Shown: in pieces, positions 53,939-63,740 of the stretch | Numbering within the stretch: the stretch's first letter is position 1 | Layout: every line of letters starts with the position of its first letter | Assembly (NCBI RefSeq): GCF_950295315.1 | Contig: NC_080175.1 | Coordinates: forward strand, 62,228,487-62,292,486 | DNA from: Erinaceus europaeus | Lineage: Eukaryota; Chordata; Mammalia; Eulipotyphla; Erinaceidae | DNA: 64,000 nt | Direction: 5' to 3' | Notes under the pieces: generated by a model | Database searches by the model: none | What the model saw: only the letters and a program-made list of their open reading frames with translations | Told to the model about the DNA's origin: nothing | Program-made: the position numbers and the translations under genes

Positions 53939-55286
53939 CTTAGAAGATTTGAAAGGGAAACTAAAAGCAGGACCTGATCAAATTGTAAGTAGGGCACCAA
54001 AGTAAAAACCCAGTGGTGAGGAGTAGACATGTAGCTTCCTGGGCCAGTGGGGGGTGGGAATGGGCGGGAGGGATGGGTCACGGTCCTTTGGTGATGGGAA
54101 TGGTGTTTATGTACACTCCTAGCAAAATGTAGTCATATAAATCAGTAGTTAATTAATATGAGAGGGGGAAATCAATTGTATGTCTCAAAGGTTCTCAAAA
54201 GACAAACTGAATCTTTTTAATAGATAGGCTACGTATTTGATATGCGGACTCTCTCAAAAGCCTAGACCAAGTAGATTAGAAGCTTCCAATAGCACAGCTA
54301 TATACAAGATACTGGGTACTGTACAGCAAACCATAACAAAGGGACTTTTCAAAGTTAACCCAATTAACAAATAATGTGTGGGTAATATTAACTATTGATT
54401 GTCTTTTTGAACCCTAAGACAGCAGGAACCTCACATCTTCACTATAGAGCCCCTACTTCCCCCAGTCCTGGCACCCTTGGATAGGGCTCACTTTCCCGTA
54501 TGCTTCTCCCATTCCATACCAAATAATATTGCATCCGCCGATCACAACCTAACCAAAGCAACGATTGCCATCTCAACATGCTTCACCTCAGAGTGTATCC
54601 AGAGACTTCACGTGTGGAGTGACAACCCTTCAGCTTCATTACTCGGGTGAGACCTTTCCTTTTATAGTACACTCTAATTTCATCTCAGGTAGTTCACTTT
54701 CTAACAAAGTCCCATAACCTAGACATATACCAGTTTCTGTGAGAGAGAGCGTATGTGCACACGTATCCATAAACTACTGCAAAATATATACCTGAAAGCA
54801 GCATTACACTAGAGTTTGCAGTGAGTACCTCCCCAACACTTCCTCTCCACTATTCCAATCTTGGGATCCATGTTTGCTCAACAAATTGATTGGCTTTGTA
54901 TGTTAACTCTCTTTTCAATCACCAGGTTCCAGATGCCACCAGGATGCTGGCTAGGCTTCCCTGGATTGAAGACCCCACCAATGTGTCCTGGAGCTCAGCT
55001 TCCCCAGAGACACACCTGACTAGGGAAAGAGAGAGGCAGACTGGGAGTATGGACCGACCAGTCAACACCCATGTTCAGCAGGGAAGCAATTACAGAAGCC
55101 AGACCTTCTACCTTCTGCAACCCTCAACGACCCTGGGTCCATGCTCCCAGAGGGCTAGAGAATGGGAAGGCTATCATGGGAGAGGGTGGGTTATGGGGAT
55201 TGGGTGGTGGGAATTGTGTGGAGTTGTACCCCTCCTACCTTATGCCTTTGTTCACTAATCCTTTCTTAAATTAAAAATTTAAATAA

Positions 55287-55289
<3 letters not shown>
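53939..55289 (+). other. L1 3' UTR
   Basis: Runs from the ORF2 stop through GGTGTTTATGTACACTCCTAGC, CCTAAGACAGCAGGAACCTC, GGGAAGCAATTACAGAAGCCAGACC to GTGTGGAGTTGTACCCCTCC and CTTTCTTAAATTAAAAATTTAAATAAATAA. AATAAA-like motifs sit just before the first poly(A). Confidence 0.92.
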
Positions 55290-55332
<43 letters not shown>

Positions 55333-55377
55333 AAGTGAAGGTATAAAAGATAAAAAAAAAAAAAAAAAAAAAAAAAA
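55290..55377 (+). other. Double poly(A) with 21-bp 3' transduction
   Basis: Poly(A) of about 40 nt (55290-55330), then GAAAGTGAAGGTATAAAAGAT (55331-55351), then a second poly(A) (55352-55377, running into the TSD). A unique piece between two A tracts inside the TSDs is the hallmark of transcription past the L1 polyadenylation site at the source locus. Confidence 0.85.
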
Positions 55378-55506
55378 AAGAAATGTTCACTAGAAACTGT
55401 GGAATTGTGCCAGCACTGAACCCTAGCAATAACCATGACAGCAGCAATGAAAAGCATGTATGTACCCTATGTTCATAGTGACATTCTGCACGGTAACTAA
55501 AACATA

Positions 55507-55641
55507 ATGCAACATAATTGCTATATTAGGAAAATAATGAGAACATACTTTCAGTAGGAGGAAAAACCTGGAGGTCTAGATTGCCAAAAGACACCTAATA
55601 ATCACAGTAAACTCGACATTAGACATAATGTGAAAGTTTAA
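55507..55641 (-). repeat. 135-bp inverted duplication, arm 2
   Basis: Reverse complement of 41897-42031 with about 5 mismatches (about 96% identity). Confidence 0.9.
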
Positions 55642-55713
55642 GAATCAATCTTCCTATTTTTTGTTTAATCTCCATGCCACTTATCACAAGAGTAGATAAG
55701 AAAACTGTGGTGT

Positions 55714-56366
55714 AGGGGGCTGGGTGGTAGCGCACATATACACGGCTCAAAGAGCAAGGACCAGCTAAGGATTCCAGTTCAAGCATCCGGCTTCCCACTG
55801 GTGGGGGCGGGGGGAGGGGTCACTTCACAGGTTCTTCTAGTGTTTGCCCTTCTTCCATAGCCAGTCAGCAGCGTCAGGTTGAGCCTGATGTAAAGTTTCG
55901 AGACCTCCTTTGAATCTGGAGAGGTGGCAGTTGTTCACTATGTGGGTCATAGTCTGTCTGTAGCCGCAGGGGCAGTTCGGGTCATCTCTGGCTCCCCAAC
56001 GATGGAACATAGCGGCGCACTGGCCGTGGCCTGTTCAATAGTGATTGAGGAGGGCCCAATCATAACGTGCTAGGTCAAAGCCAGGTTGATGCTTGCAGGG
56101 GTCTGTGATGAGGTGTTTGTTCTTTACCTCAGCTGACTGCCAACTCTGTTTCCAAGAGTCTGGAACAGATGAAGCAGGTCAGCAGGTGTCTTTCTCTCCC
56201 GTCTTCCCCTCCTCTCTGGATTTCATTCTGTCCTATCCAACAACAGCGATAGCGATAACAACAACAATAAGCAACAAGGGTAACAAAAGGCTAGTTTTAG
56301 CCTCCTGGAGCAGTGGATTCATTGTGCAGGCACCGAGCCCCAGTGATAACACTGGAGGAAAAAAAG
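55714..56366 (+). mobile_element. Long-type SINE split by Vingi
   Basis: Head GGGGCTGGGTGGTAGCGCAC, GGTGGGGGCGGGGGGAGGGGTCACTTCACAGG to 55831, then Vingi, then GAAGCAGGTCAGCAGGTGTC from 56170 through the 3' domain CTCCTGGAGCAGTGGATTCATTG...CCCCAGTGATAACACTGGAGG. Confidence 0.92.
55832..56169 (-). pseudogene. Vingi 3' fragment, 5'-truncated
   Basis: Aligns with 32700-33037 over its whole length with about 18-20 differences (about 94% identity). Minus-strand translation keeps ARYDWALLNHY, CAAMFHRWGARDDPNCPCG, QTMTHIVNN and the C terminus ADWLWKKGKH. One in-frame TGA replaces a CGA Arg codon (near 56035, CpG decay) and one Cys of the Cys-His motif is changed to Trp. The TSD is very short or absent (ACAG on both sides). 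Confidence 0.92.
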
Positions 56367-56536
56367 CCCAGTTTTCATCAAGAATTGAAAAATCACTTAT
56401 AAAAAAGAAAACTGTAATGTATATTCAAAATGTAATATTAAGCAGCAACTACAAAAGATTAAGTTTTCCATGTCTTTTGCAACAAGATGGATGGAATGTA
56501 AGGTGGTTATATTAAGTAAAATAAGTGAGGAAATTA

Positions 56537-56876
56537 GGGGGCCAGGCTGTAGCTTAGCGGGTTAAGTATACATGGCACAAAGCCCAAGGACCAGTGTAAG
56601 GATCCCGGTTGGAGCACCCGGCCCCCCACCTGCAGGGAGGTCCCTAATGAGTAGTAAAGCAGGTCAGTAGGTGTGTCTTTCTCTCCCCTCTCTTTCTTTC
56701 CCTCCTCTTTAGATTTCTCTCTGTCCTACCCAACAACAATGACAGCAATAACAACAATAATAGTAACAAAGATAAACAACAAGGGCAACAAAAGGGAAAA
56801 AGTAGTCTCCTGGAGCAGTGGATTTGTAATGCAGGCACCGAGCCGGGAGATAACCCTGGAGGCAAAAAAAAAAAAA
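56537..56876 (+). mobile_element. Long-type SINE with perfect TSD
   Basis: TSD AGTGAGGAAATTA at 56524-56536 and 56877-56889, 13/13. Head GGGGGCCAGGCTGTAGCTTAGCGGGTTAAG, CCCACCTGCAGGGAGGTC, CT block, AACAACAATGACAGC, 3' domain GTCTCCTGGAGCAGTGG...GATAACCCTGGAGGC, A14 tail. Confidence 0.95.
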
Positions 56877-56904
56877 AGTGAGGAAATTAAAGATGATTAC
56901 TGAA

Positions 56905-57050
56905 CATGGGCCCCAGCTAGCCCAACCTATTAGAGCATCAATTTGTACTCTCTTATGCTATAGCTAGACAGTGCTCTAATCTCTCTCATATTCTTTTCTT
57001 TCTTCCTCTATCAATATCTCTCTTTCTTCATACTAATTATTTTTTTAAAG
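56905..57050 (+). mobile_element. Old tRNA-type SINE remnant
   Basis: GGGCCCCAGCTAGCCCAACCTATTAGAGCATCAATTTG, ATAGCTAGACAGTGCTCTAATCTC, CT-rich tail. Same older family as 16075. Confidence 0.55.
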
Positions 57051-57216
57051 GAAGACAATTGCTGGATAGGTTTGCTCTTGTAGAATATGAATAATTGAGT
57101 CAAACCAACTGGTAAAAAGTATCATAACAAACAATGAGACCCTAAAAACTGTCATAGTTATCTGAGGAAAAGAGATGGAGGAGATTTAAGTGGATTAGGT
57201 ATAGGTATGATGGTCA

Positions 57217-57510
57217 TATTTTTAAAAACTGATTTAATAATGATCAACAAGACCATAGGGTAAGAGAGGTATAATTCCACACAGTCTCTACAACCAGAGT
57301 TCCATATCTCATTCCCTCCATTGGAAGTTTTCCTATTCTTTATCCTTCTGGGAGCATGGACCCAGGATCATTATGGGGAGCAGAAGGTAGAAGGTCAGTA
57401 TTCTGTAATTGTTTCTCCACTGGACATGGGCATTGCAAGGTTGATCCATAATCACAGCCTGTTTCTATCTTCCCACAGTAGAGCAGTTTCCAGGAAAGGA
57501 AGGGTTCTAT
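57217..57510 (-). mobile_element. Old L1 3' UTR fragment
   Basis: CCATAGGGTAAGAGAGGTATAATTCCACACAG, GGGAGCATGGACCCAGGATCATTATGGGGAGCAGAAGG, CCACTGGACATGGGCATTGCAAGG. Truncated after GGAAAGGAAGG. Confidence 0.85.
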
Positions 57511-57646
57511 CCTAGTCATTTTAATAGCTCAATGACATTATAACATTGGCAGTGGGTGGGTGAGGCTTGACCAGGTATAATGGTATGAAGCAACACTCCA
57601 GGAATGCTACAGTGTTATAAGCCAACAGGAAATAAAAAATAATTGT

Positions 57647-57825
57647 GGGGACAGGCGATGGTACTCCTGGTTAAGCACACACACTGCAGTGTGCAAGGAC
57701 CCAGGATCAAGTCCCTAGTCCCCATCTGCAGGGGGAAAACTTCATGAGTGATAAAGTAGAGCTGCAGGTGTCTCTCTGTCTCTCCCCTCTTAATTTCTTT
57801 ATCCAATAATAAACATAATTTTTGA
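57647..57825 (+). mobile_element. ERI-type short SINE
   Basis: GGGGACAGGCGATGGTACTCCTGGTTAAGC head, GGACCCAGGATCAAGTCCCTAGTCCCCATCTGCAGGGGG, CCAATAATAAACAT tail. Confidence 0.9.
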
Positions 57826-58331
57826 ACAGGAAAATGTCAATACTAAAATATTTGCTTGATTAAAATATTAATGTTTACAAATAGTTATATTTGTTAAAGT
57901 TTGGGAAAGTACTTTATGAGGAATAAAGTGACACCAGTTAAGGATGCTATTCTATATATTCAGTGTGAGTTGTTTCAAGTGGAGAAAGTTAGGAATTTAC
58001 TCACTATAAATATTATTTTCAAATTCTGGTTTCCAAGCTGTCTTGTTGGTAAGTTACTAGTTTTAGCCAGTGGCAAATCATATAAAATAATAGGATACAA
58101 GTGTGGCTCATCTACTGAAAAAAATCCCGATTCTATACTTTATAGTTTTATCTTTTGGCCCTTTACTAAATGTGATATCATTTCAGTACTAAAAGCAGTT
58201 TATATTAAATAAATAACTAAAATTAAAATAAATCACTTCTAAAATTATGACCTAAGTATACATAGGTTATAAGTACTGATGAGGCAGTAACATGCATAGA
58301 ATATCTTTTCTGTAGTACACAACAGTCTTCA
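57826..58331. other. AT-rich spacer
   Basis: Contains a 103-codon open frame (57901-58212, plus) rich in Ile/Lys/Phe with no recognisable motif, no Kozak or splice context and no neighbours. I treat it as chance. Confidence 0.55.
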
Positions 58332-58756
58332 GTGAGTACCCCCACAACACTTCATCTGCACTATTCCAGCCTTTAGGTCCATGATTGTTCAACAATTTGT
58401 TCAGCTTTGTATGTTAACTCTCTTCTCAGCCACCAGGTTTCAGATGCTAGCATGATGCCAACCAGACTCCTGGACAGACAACCTCACCAATATATCCTGG
58501 AGCTCTGCTTCCCCAAAGCCCCACCCTACTAGGGAAAGAGAGAGGCAGTCTGGGAGTATGGATCTACCAGTCAACGCCCATGTTCAGCAGGGAAGCAATT
58601 ACAGAAGCCAGACCTTCCACCTTCTGCAACCCACAATGACCTTGGGATAAAGAATGGGAAAGCTATCAGGGGAGGGGAAGGTAGTTCTGGTGGTGGGAAT
58701 TGTGTGGAGTTGTACCCCTCCTATCCTACGGTTCTGTTAATGTCTCCTTTTTAAAA

Positions 58757-58795
<39 letters not shown>

Positions 58796-58798
58796 AAG
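58332..58798 (+). mobile_element. L1 3' UTR with (AAAT)n tail
   Basis: CAGTGAGTACCCCCACAACACTTCATC, GATTGTTCAACAATTTGTTCAGC, GGAAGCAATTACAGAAGCCAGACC, TTGTGTGGAGTTGTACCCCTCC, then the AAAT array 58756-58795. Confidence 0.9.
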
Positions 58799-60540
58799 AA
58801 TATCTTTTTTTGTGTAGGTGGCTATATTTGTAGAAATAGGTTGGCCAGTTTATATCACCCCCTCTAAATCCCTATAGACAGGGGTTTCTGTGACATGGTA
58901 CTTTCTATCACTGGAAAATCATGCAATACTTTCTCAAATATTCTTGGTTGACATGCATTATTTTTGTCTTTGCATCTTTTAAAGTTCATCTTCTGATAAT
59001 AGAGAGAGAGAGAAAGAGAGAGATACTGTCCCTTCCCATTCTACATTTGATATTATCTAGTTGTTAGTTCATATGTTACTATAACAAGAAGGCCTCTATA
59101 TTTCTCATCACTATCCCATCTCCAACCAATAGGATAGTTAAATATCCTAACTAATGTCTTTTCTAGGATCCTTTGAAAATTTACCATTGCATGCCACATA
59201 TAGTTGGAGTTTCAATACTGAATATTTTGTTTTCCTATTATATATCCTCCAATGAAGTTATTTTTTATTCCTTTATGGTTGCTTAGAACTCAGTAAATTG
59301 GGTACCTATAAACTCTAGGGAAATATTCACTGGAATAAACTAAGTTTATGTCCCACGAAATCTTCCTAGAAGTCCTCACAATAAAAAAAATTATCTTGAA
59401 AAATGTAACTTGGCCCTAATGGTTCTTGTTGAATGAAATCTTTCATTCAGGTCATGCACCTTGCCTTTGACACTAATTAGATTGAATCAGTTAATAAGAT
59501 TGCTGCAACATATTTATGATATCATAGTAGACATAAGTTATTGCCCCAGTAGAGATATTTCAAATTAATCTTATATTTTCTTTCATTTGTTCAATCTGAG
59601 ATATGCCAAATAAGGCAATTGGGTATTCATATTTTTCAGAATGTATTTTAGAAGCAATTTTGAAGTGTGAAGCACTGAAATAATATGCATTTATCTTTTT
59701 CCTCTTATCACGGAACTCAAAATGATAATTTAACATTCTGTGTTCTTGACATCTAGCATGTGAAAATTCATAAAGAAAAAAAAGATGAAAAAATTTTTTC
59801 TAATCATTTGTTCACTGGCAAACAAAATCCTAATTATCTCCAGATCCTAAATGAATATTTTGAATAACACTATTCACAACATTAGTATCTTATATCAGAA
59901 GACATTTTGCAACTGGCCAGATAACTTCAAATATATTATTATTTCATTCATATTATTATTCTGTGTATTGATGCATCAAGCCTTGTGTTCAGCTAAAAAC
60001 TTAGGCTAGCTACCTGATTGAAGATGACACATTTTCTATTTCCTATAGTTTTCACTCTATTTACAGAAAATGTGAGGGTTGGTTTGAATTAAGTGAAATA
60101 ATTATTTGTATTAGGATATGAGGTGACTCTGAGATTAAAGAAAAAAAAACACTAAGGCAAGTTAAACAACAGTAGCTTCTGTGTGATTCAAAAATTTACA
60201 ATGAAGCAACGATGATCTCAGGGCCTCAAGACAGAAACAATGCTTTACTGAATGTAGTTGTCAGATGTAAGGGAAAGATAGTTCAGAAGTAAGATCAGTT
60301 CAGCCAAAGGGAATAAAGGAGTATGATATAATGGATCAGAGAAGAAAATGCAAATAGTTTTGATCTAAGAACTATTTATAGAAATGAGAATCTCACCCAA
60401 ATTGTTTATAATTATTCTGATTCCATTGTTAAGTTTACTTCTATCATTAAGTTGATCCAAGAGTTCAGGTCAGATAATTCTCAAAAATTCCCCATCATGT
60501 ACAACTTTACATTCCTTATGGGTATAGAAGCCATTAAGAA
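58799..60540. other. AT-rich spacer
   Basis: About 1.7 kb; only a (GA) run at 59000-59024. The longest repeat-free stretch in this half. No credible coding frame. Confidence 0.6.
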
Positions 60541-60550
60541 TTTGATTCAT

Positions 60551-60734
60551 GGGGCCAGATAGTGGCGCATCTGGTTGAACACATGTATTACAATGTGCAA
60601 GGACCTGGGTTCGACCCCCCACTCCCCAACTGCAGGTGAAGCAGTGCTGCAGTTGTCTATCTGTTTCTCTATCAGCTCTTTCCCTCTTGATTTCTGGCTG
60701 TCTCTATCCAATAAATAAATATTTAAAAAAATAT
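60551..60734 (+). mobile_element. ERI-type short SINE with perfect TSD
   Basis: TSD TTTGATTCAT at 60541-60550 and 60735-60744, 10/10. GGGGCCAGATAGTGGCGCATCTGGTTGAAC head, GGACCTGGGTTCGACCCCCC B box, TGGCTGTCTCTATCCAATAAATAAATA tail; the core lacks the AAAGCTTCACAAGTG piece. Confidence 0.95.
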
Positions 60735-60744
60735 TTTGATTCAT

Positions 60745-61164
60745 TTAGCATTTTCAATTACTACTCCATGATAACTATGAGAAGGTTAGTTTTAAGGTAG
60801 ATTTCCTTATATCACAAGACAAAACATGAAAGCTGGTTAGACCGAGATAAATATGTACGTGTCTATGGCAATGGTGCCTCAGGCATCTTCATGATGCTCT
60901 AATGAAAACTCTTTTAATGTAAATCTCCCATAAGGAATGAATCAGTACAAAAAGTTCTAAAGAAATCAATTTCACTTCCTGAAAAACTGAACACTTGCAA
61001 ATTTGAAAACTTGAAAGAGCTTCTATGAGATAGAGGTTGAGGCCAACTTTGAGAGAGAGCATATAAATCTATTCCTTGGAGTAACTGCTTACTCTCTAAA
61101 TTAATTTGAAATTTTCCTTGTATTTGTATCTCATTTTTATCTATATGAGAACTATATATATATG
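60745..61164. other. AT-rich spacer
   Basis: Nothing recognised. Confidence 0.5.
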
Positions 61165-61500
61165 TTTTTTTTTAACTGAAACCAGTGTTATTGCTGAAGT
61201 TCTGGTACAGGCACTATGAAAACACAGCTTCCATCATCCATTTTATTTTCTTACTTTCTATTCTATTGGATAGGGGAAATTTAGAGGGGAAGGAGAGGTA
61301 GAGAAGGAGAGGTAGATATACTTGCAGACTTGTTTTACTACATGTGAAGCAACCCCCCACCCCTGCCCTAACCTAGTCCTCAGCACATTGAGTAGAAAGA
61401 ACTTTGGTGTTGTGGACTCTTTCTGTCTCTCTGTATCATCTCTGTCTTTCTATCTGAAAAAGTCAGAATGGAGTGGTGAAACCCCTCTCTGTCAACCAAA
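61165..61500 (-). mobile_element. Two old SINE remnants back to back
   Basis: 61165-61375 is a minus-strand SINE (CCAGTGTTATTGCTGAAGTTC...GGTACAGGCACTATGAAAAC...TTGGATAGGGGAAATTTAGAGGGG). 61380-61500 looks like a plus-strand old SINE tail (TTGAGTAGAAAGAACTTTGGTG, TTTCTGTCTCTCTG). Confidence 0.65.
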
Positions 61501-61634
61501 AAACAACTGTCTCTATAGTTTGGCTTTTGTACTGCACTGGCCATAGGTGTACACATATGATTTCAAATTAGTGTGGCATCAAAGATGGAAATTTAAGCCA
61601 TTATTCAATGAGTCATATCAGAAAAAACAAATAC

Positions 61635-61841
61635 AGGGGCCAGGAGGTGAAGAACCTAGTTAAGAGCACACATTACATTGTGGAAGGACCCAGGTTCAAG
61701 TTCACTTGCTGGGGGAAAGCTTCACAAGTGGTGAAGCAGTTTTGCCGGTGTCTCTCTCTCTCTCTCCCTCTCTTATCTTTCCCTCTCCTTTCAATTTCTC
61801 TGTCTCTACCTAATAATAAATAAAAAAGAATAAAGGAGAAG
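61635..61841 (+). mobile_element. ERI-type short SINE
   Basis: TSD ACAAATAC at 61627-61634 and 61842-61849. GGGGCCAGGAGGTGAAGAACC head, GGACCCAGGTTCAAGTTCAC, GGGGGAAAGCTTCACAAGTGGTGAAGCAG core, CTACCTAATAATAAATAAA tail. Confidence 0.93.
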
Positions 61842-61928
61842 ACAAATACTGTTTGTTTTTTTTCACATATGTGAATGTTATATAAACAAGCAAGCAAACA
61901 TCAAAATCAACAAAACCCCAACCAAATC

Positions 61929-62163
61929 CAGAGAGAGAGAGAGAGAGAGGATTTTTTAATTATCTTTATTTATTTATTAGATAGAGATAGTCAGAAATCA
62001 AGAGGGAAGGGTTAGATAGAGAAGAAGAGAGACAGAGAGAAACCTGCAGCACTGCTTCACCACTCGTGAAGCTTTCCCCCTGCCGGAGAAGACTGGGGAC
62101 TCAAACCTGGGTCCTTGAGCACTGTAACGTGCGCTCAACCAGGTGAACCACCACCCAGCCCCT
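61929..62163 (-). mobile_element. ERI-type short SINE next to (GA)n
   Basis: (GA) 61931-61949; SINE from TTTTTTAATTATCTTTATTTATTTATTAGATAGAGA to CAACCAGGTGAACCACCACCCAGCCCC. Flanks GGATTTTTTAATT and TGATTTTTTTT suggest a short TSD. Confidence 0.92.
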
Positions 62164-62482
62164 GATTTTTTTTTTCTTTTTTTTTTTTACCAGAAGTAAA
62201 GCTTGGTGTAAGAGAGAATTAGAAAAAGATGGTCTAAATGTATATTTCTTGCTACCAAAGATATTAAAAGAGTACTAAAGATACAATATTCACCATGAAG
62301 ACTATACTTTTCACTGTTACATATATTTGAGTTCTTATGATAAAATATTTTTCTGTCTCCTTAAGGTGATGATGGATAGTAACTCATTGTTTAAATTATT
62401 TCTCTGTGAGGGGGTTTCACTGTATAAAGTGTCTCTCACTTAGAAATCATCTATATCCAATACCTTCATATATATATAAATA
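62164..62482. other. Spacer, nothing recognised
   Basis: AT-rich with T-rich start; no diagnostic repeats. Confidence 0.5.
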
Positions 62483-62605
62483 TATTTTATTAGAGTACTA
62501 ATCAGTTCTGGTTTATGGTGGTATGGGGAATTGATCCTGGGGCTTTGGAGCCTCAGGCATGACAGTCTGTTTGCATAACCATTATGCTATCTACCCCTTC
62601 CCCTC
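62483..62605 (-). mobile_element. CCAGAGCACTG-type SINE
   Basis: TTTTATTAGAGTACTAATCAGTTCTGG...GGGGCTTTGGAGCCTCAGGCATGACAGTCTGTTTGCATAACCATTATGCTATCTACCCC. Confidence 0.88.
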
Positions 62606-62704
62606 CTATAACCTTTTGTTAGTTAATGGTGATATATAATTGTAGCTATTTACATTTCTCTTTCCACTAATAGCACTACAAAACGCTTTTCACATTCTTA
62701 CCAC

Positions 62705-63340
62705 TTTAGTGAGGAATTAATGGTTTATTGACACATAGCTAAAACCTCCCATCTTCCTGTGATAGGAGTCTGTAAGGCATTCTCCTGGAACCTAGGTCCA
62801 TTTCCACCATCACACACCAGGACTCCAAAGTCCCTACATTGTATCCATCTCTCTGCCCTGAGTAACTTTGCTTTGGGGCAATACACCATACCCAGTCCAA
62901 GTTTTCCTTTACTGTATTCTTTTTTTAAGTTTCACTTTTGAGTGGTGTCATTCATTATTGACCCTTCTCTTTGTGGTTTATCATGATACCTTCATGTTCT
63001 TCTGTCCAAGACATAGAAAAGGAGATGACATTGTCACTTTTAAAAGCTGCATAGGGAGTCGGTAACGCAGTGGGTTAAGCACACGTGGCGCAAAGTGCAA
63101 GGACCAGTGAGGATCCGGATTCTAGCCCCTGGCTCCCCACCTGCAGGGCAGTCGCTTCACATGCACTGAATCAGGTCTGCAGGTGTCTGTCTTTCTCTCC
63201 CCCTCTCTGTCGTCCCCTCCTCTCTCCATTTCTCTCTGTCCTATTCAAAAACAATAGTAACTACAACAACAATAAAAACAACAAGGGCAACAAAAAGAAA
63301 ATAAATAAATATTTTTTTAAAAGCTGCATTGCACTCCATA
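62705..63340 (-). mobile_element. Old L1 3' end, split by a SINE
   Basis: GGTTTATTGACACATAGCTAAAACC, CCTAGGTCCATTTCCACCATCACACACCAGGACTCC, CAATACACCATACCCAGTCCAAGTTTTCC, AGTGGTGTCATTCATTATTGACCCTTCTC, AAAAGCTGCATTGCACTCCAT match the minus-strand order of the L1 at 31640-32000. A plus-strand L1 3' UTR follows from 63351. Confidence 0.75.
63053..63314 (+). mobile_element. Young long-type SINE with perfect TSD
   Basis: TSD TTTTAAAAGCTGCAT at 63038-63052 and 63315-63329, 15/15. Head AGGGAGTCGGTAACGCAGTGGGTTAAGCACACGTGGCGC, CCCACCTGCAGGGCAGTCGCTTCAC, CT block, AACAATAGTAACTACAAC, AAATAAATA tail. Confidence 0.96.
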
Positions 63341-63350
63341 AAAAAAAAAG

Positions 63351-63740
63351 TGGATTAAACTCAAGGGTCTTAAACTTAGACAATAAATGAAAACAAGAAA
63401 GATGATTACCAGCTGACTTCACTCATATGTGGAATATGATGAAATAATACAAAGCAATAGACAAAACCAAACTCAATCAAAATCTGGGATTAGGACAGAT
63501 AATTGTAAATTACTGGAGGGGAAGAAGGATAGGAAGCCAGAGAAAGGGAAGGTCAGTGGATAATGGTGAAAGGAGATTAGTATTTTGGTGGTAGATGTGG
63601 CCCATGATAACATACATTTGAAGAGCTACTTAAATCTGAACTTATAGTTTGAACAAAGACACCATGCTGTAAGTCAGTATTAGCTTAATGAAAAAGAAAT
63701 AGAAAGTGACCAGATATTAAAAGTGTCTCACATAAATTTG
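63351..63740 (+). mobile_element. Old L1 3' UTR, plus orientation
   Basis: AAACAAGAAAGATGATTACCAGCTGACTTCACTCATATGTGGAATATGATG is the classic L1 sequence after ORF2, followed by GGAGGGGAAGAAGGATAGGAAGCC. Together with the preceding minus-strand piece this may be a third twin-primed L1. Confidence 0.7.

Larger units (their letters stand above)
47798..55377 (+). mobile_element. Full-length L1 with open ORF1 and ORF2
   Basis: 7.58 kb between perfect 17-bp TSDs. Order: extra CpG-rich 5' segment (47798-48225), canonical 5' UTR (48226-49138), ORF1 (49139-50053), 60-bp spacer, ORF2 (50114-53938), 3' UTR (53939 to about 55285), poly(A) 1, a 21-bp transduced piece, poly(A) 2. Both ORFs are uninterrupted and the catalytic motifs are present. 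It inserted into an older SINE. The perfect TSD and open frames point to a recent, possibly retrocompetent element. Confidence 0.97.

Noticed and set aside
57901..58212. 103-codon plus frame in an AT-rich spacer
   Set aside because: No motif, signal, homologue or gene context; such length is expected by chance occasionally in 64 kb.
63053..63130. tRNA-like sequences with A and B boxes
   Set aside because: These are SINE heads: they lack a full cloverleaf and are followed by the SINE body, A-tail and TSD.
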